The notes below the pieces were generated by a model. It had not been told where the DNA came from and did no database searches. It saw only the letters and a list, made by a program, of their open reading frames with translations. Shown in pieces: positions 63,161 through 64,000 of a DNA stretch of 64,000 nucleotides (position 1 is its first letter; each line of letters begins with the position of its first letter). Source of the stretch: JABSSA01 sp039984715 (lineage in GTDB: Bacteria; Pseudomonadota; Alphaproteobacteria; Rhodobacterales; Rhodobacteraceae); the NCBI GenBank assembly GCA_039984715.1, contig JBDWUA010000020.1, forward strand, positions 124,001 to 188,000, in the 5' to 3' direction. A program made the position numbers and the translations under genes.

Positions 63161-63534
63161 AGGCATGACCAAATGGTCCTCCCCGCTCTGTCCTAACGCG
63201 ACCCTCAAGATATTCATTTCGTGTGCAGCTACTTAACAATCAGGTGACCAAAACTGGATGTTTCTTTCGCGAAACTGCTTTCGCTGGTCATTCGATAGGT
63301 CTGGCCCGCTTGCGTACTGCCACCTCTCATATTCCTAAGGTCAGCTAAACGGACAAAGGCGACTTTTGCGCCTAGCAGGCCAACACAAGCATGCCCGTTT
63401 TTTTACAACTTTCTGGTTCCAAGCAAGCCTGAGCCAAACAAGTAGAATCTACCGTTTCCCAAAAATTGTTTCGTAGAACGTGTATTCCTAGCTAAACTGA
63501 CCCTGATCGAGATTCTGAAGGAAGTGCAACGGCT
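63161..63534. other. 374-base divergent gap
   Basis: Between the operator and the LuxR-type gene. Nothing further recognised apart from GAAGGAAG, the ribosome site of the gene at 63535. Short minus-strand frames here look like chance. Confidence 0.5.
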
Positions 63535-64000
63535 GTGAACCTGACTGATCAAGAAACTGATCTGATTTTCTCGATCATGCGAGATTTGAGTGGCGAGTTT
63601 GACCACTCTGAGGTCCGAAGACGTGTCGGTCATAAAATGCTGGAATTGCTGAAGGCGGATTACTTTGCCTCATACGTCTGGGATGACGCCACGGAGAAGT
63701 TTGTATCCTGCGTCCAGATCAACATGAATGATGATAACCTCCGCAGGTATGAAAGCTATTTTCAGTTTCACGACCCCATTACCCCGACACTTCAAAACCG
63801 CCGTCGTGCAACCCCTGTCAGTGAGGTGATGCGGCATGACCGGCTTGTAAAGACTGAATTCTTCAATGATTTCCTCAAACAAGACGGTCTCTGCTACGGC
63901 ATGAATTATTTCGCCTTTGACCGAGGCGACAACATTGGGGATCTGCGCATCTGGCGAGGTGCCAACAGAGAAGATTTTACATCCCGCGATGCCCAGATCG
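63535..64000 (+). CDS. LuxR-type transcriptional regulator, N-terminal part
   Basis: GTG at 63535 with GAAGGAAG about 10 bases upstream; open to the right edge, 155 residues seen. The visible part is an N-terminal sensing domain (VNLTDQETDLIFSIMRDL; VGHKMLELLKADYFASYVWDD; YESYFQFHDPITPTLQNRRRATPVSEVM) of the autoinducer-binding or GAF-like class seen in the regulator at 29096-30043. The helix-turn-helix would lie beyond the window. Divergent from the phn operon, but a regulatory link is not shown. Confidence 0.8.
   Translation, partial: MNLTDQETDLIFSIMRDLSGEFDHSEVRRRVGHKMLELLKADYFASYVWDDATEKFVSCVQINMNDDNLRRYESYFQFHDPITPTLQNRRRATPVSEVMRHDRLVKTEFFNDFLKQDGLCYGMNYFAFDRGDNIGDLRIWRGANREDFTSRDAQI

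Noticed and set aside
1..64000. tRNA, rRNA, CRISPR, IS elements
   Set aside because: None recognised by reading; a dedicated tRNA or IS scan could still find small items.

Overview
The window looks like part of the chromosome of a marine Roseobacter-group alphaproteobacterium (Rhodobacterales). This rests on gene content and style: several ABC uptake systems of the branched-chain amino acid (HAAT) type, a dimethylglycine-dehydrogenase-like flavoprotein, xanthine-dehydrogenase-type molybdenum hydroxylase genes, a PhnCDEE importer, FMN-riboswitch-controlled ribH, and tight operons with 4-8 base overlaps and frequent GTG/TTG starts. Taxonomy is inference. I see no rRNA, tRNA, CRISPR array or insertion sequence.

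Layout. (1) 1-13039: a catabolic island. A truncated FAD/GcvT demethylating dehydrogenase (minus strand) is divergent from a plus-strand operon: molybdenum hydroxylase FAD subunit, fused 2Fe-2S/molybdopterin subunit, 6-hydroxynicotinate-reductase-like Fe-S protein, VanA-like Rieske oxygenase, and a complete HAAT importer with a fused permease. It probably takes up and dismantles a (possibly methylated) N-heterocycle. An operator-like inverted repeat overlaps the promoter. (2) 13176-21929: an eight-gene minus-strand operon: Ser/Thr kinase, FHA protein, PP2C phosphatase, GTPase-like protein with a damaged P-loop, two dynamin-type/large GTPases, a possible Roadblock-fold protein and an unknown protein. 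This is my leading candidate for an undescribed system. (3) 22342-30043: a second HAAT importer with an HDAC-like amidohydrolase, a P1 (DmpA-like) peptidase and a LuxR-type regulator.

(4) 30455-34649: FAD oxidoreductase, then LysR divergent from GST and a PNPOx-like protein. (5) 34783-41565: DsbA-like protein, copA-cueR copper operon with a recognisable CueR promoter, and a response regulator-histidine kinase-L,D-transpeptidase operon. (6) 41800-45464: a membrane protein with four transmembrane histidines, a Tyr/Gly/Gln-rich linker and a 2Fe-2S domain, translationally coupled to an MscS-family channel. (7) 45738-46465: promoter, FMN riboswitch, ribH, terminator.

(8) 46946-58076: a cluster of exported proteins: rhodanese-like protein, trypsin-like protease, caspase-like protease, DUF900-type alpha/beta hydrolase, an unknown protein, a 1235-residue CHAT protease and a small membrane protein. 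Caspase, CHAT and trypsin folds together are familiar from cytoplasmic conflict systems, but here nearly all carry signal peptides. (9) 58204-58686: a decayed gene. (10) 58709-63086: phnD-phnC-phnE-phnE plus a HAD phosphatase, with a LacI-type operator upstream. (11) From 63535: the start of a LuxR-type regulator that leaves the window.
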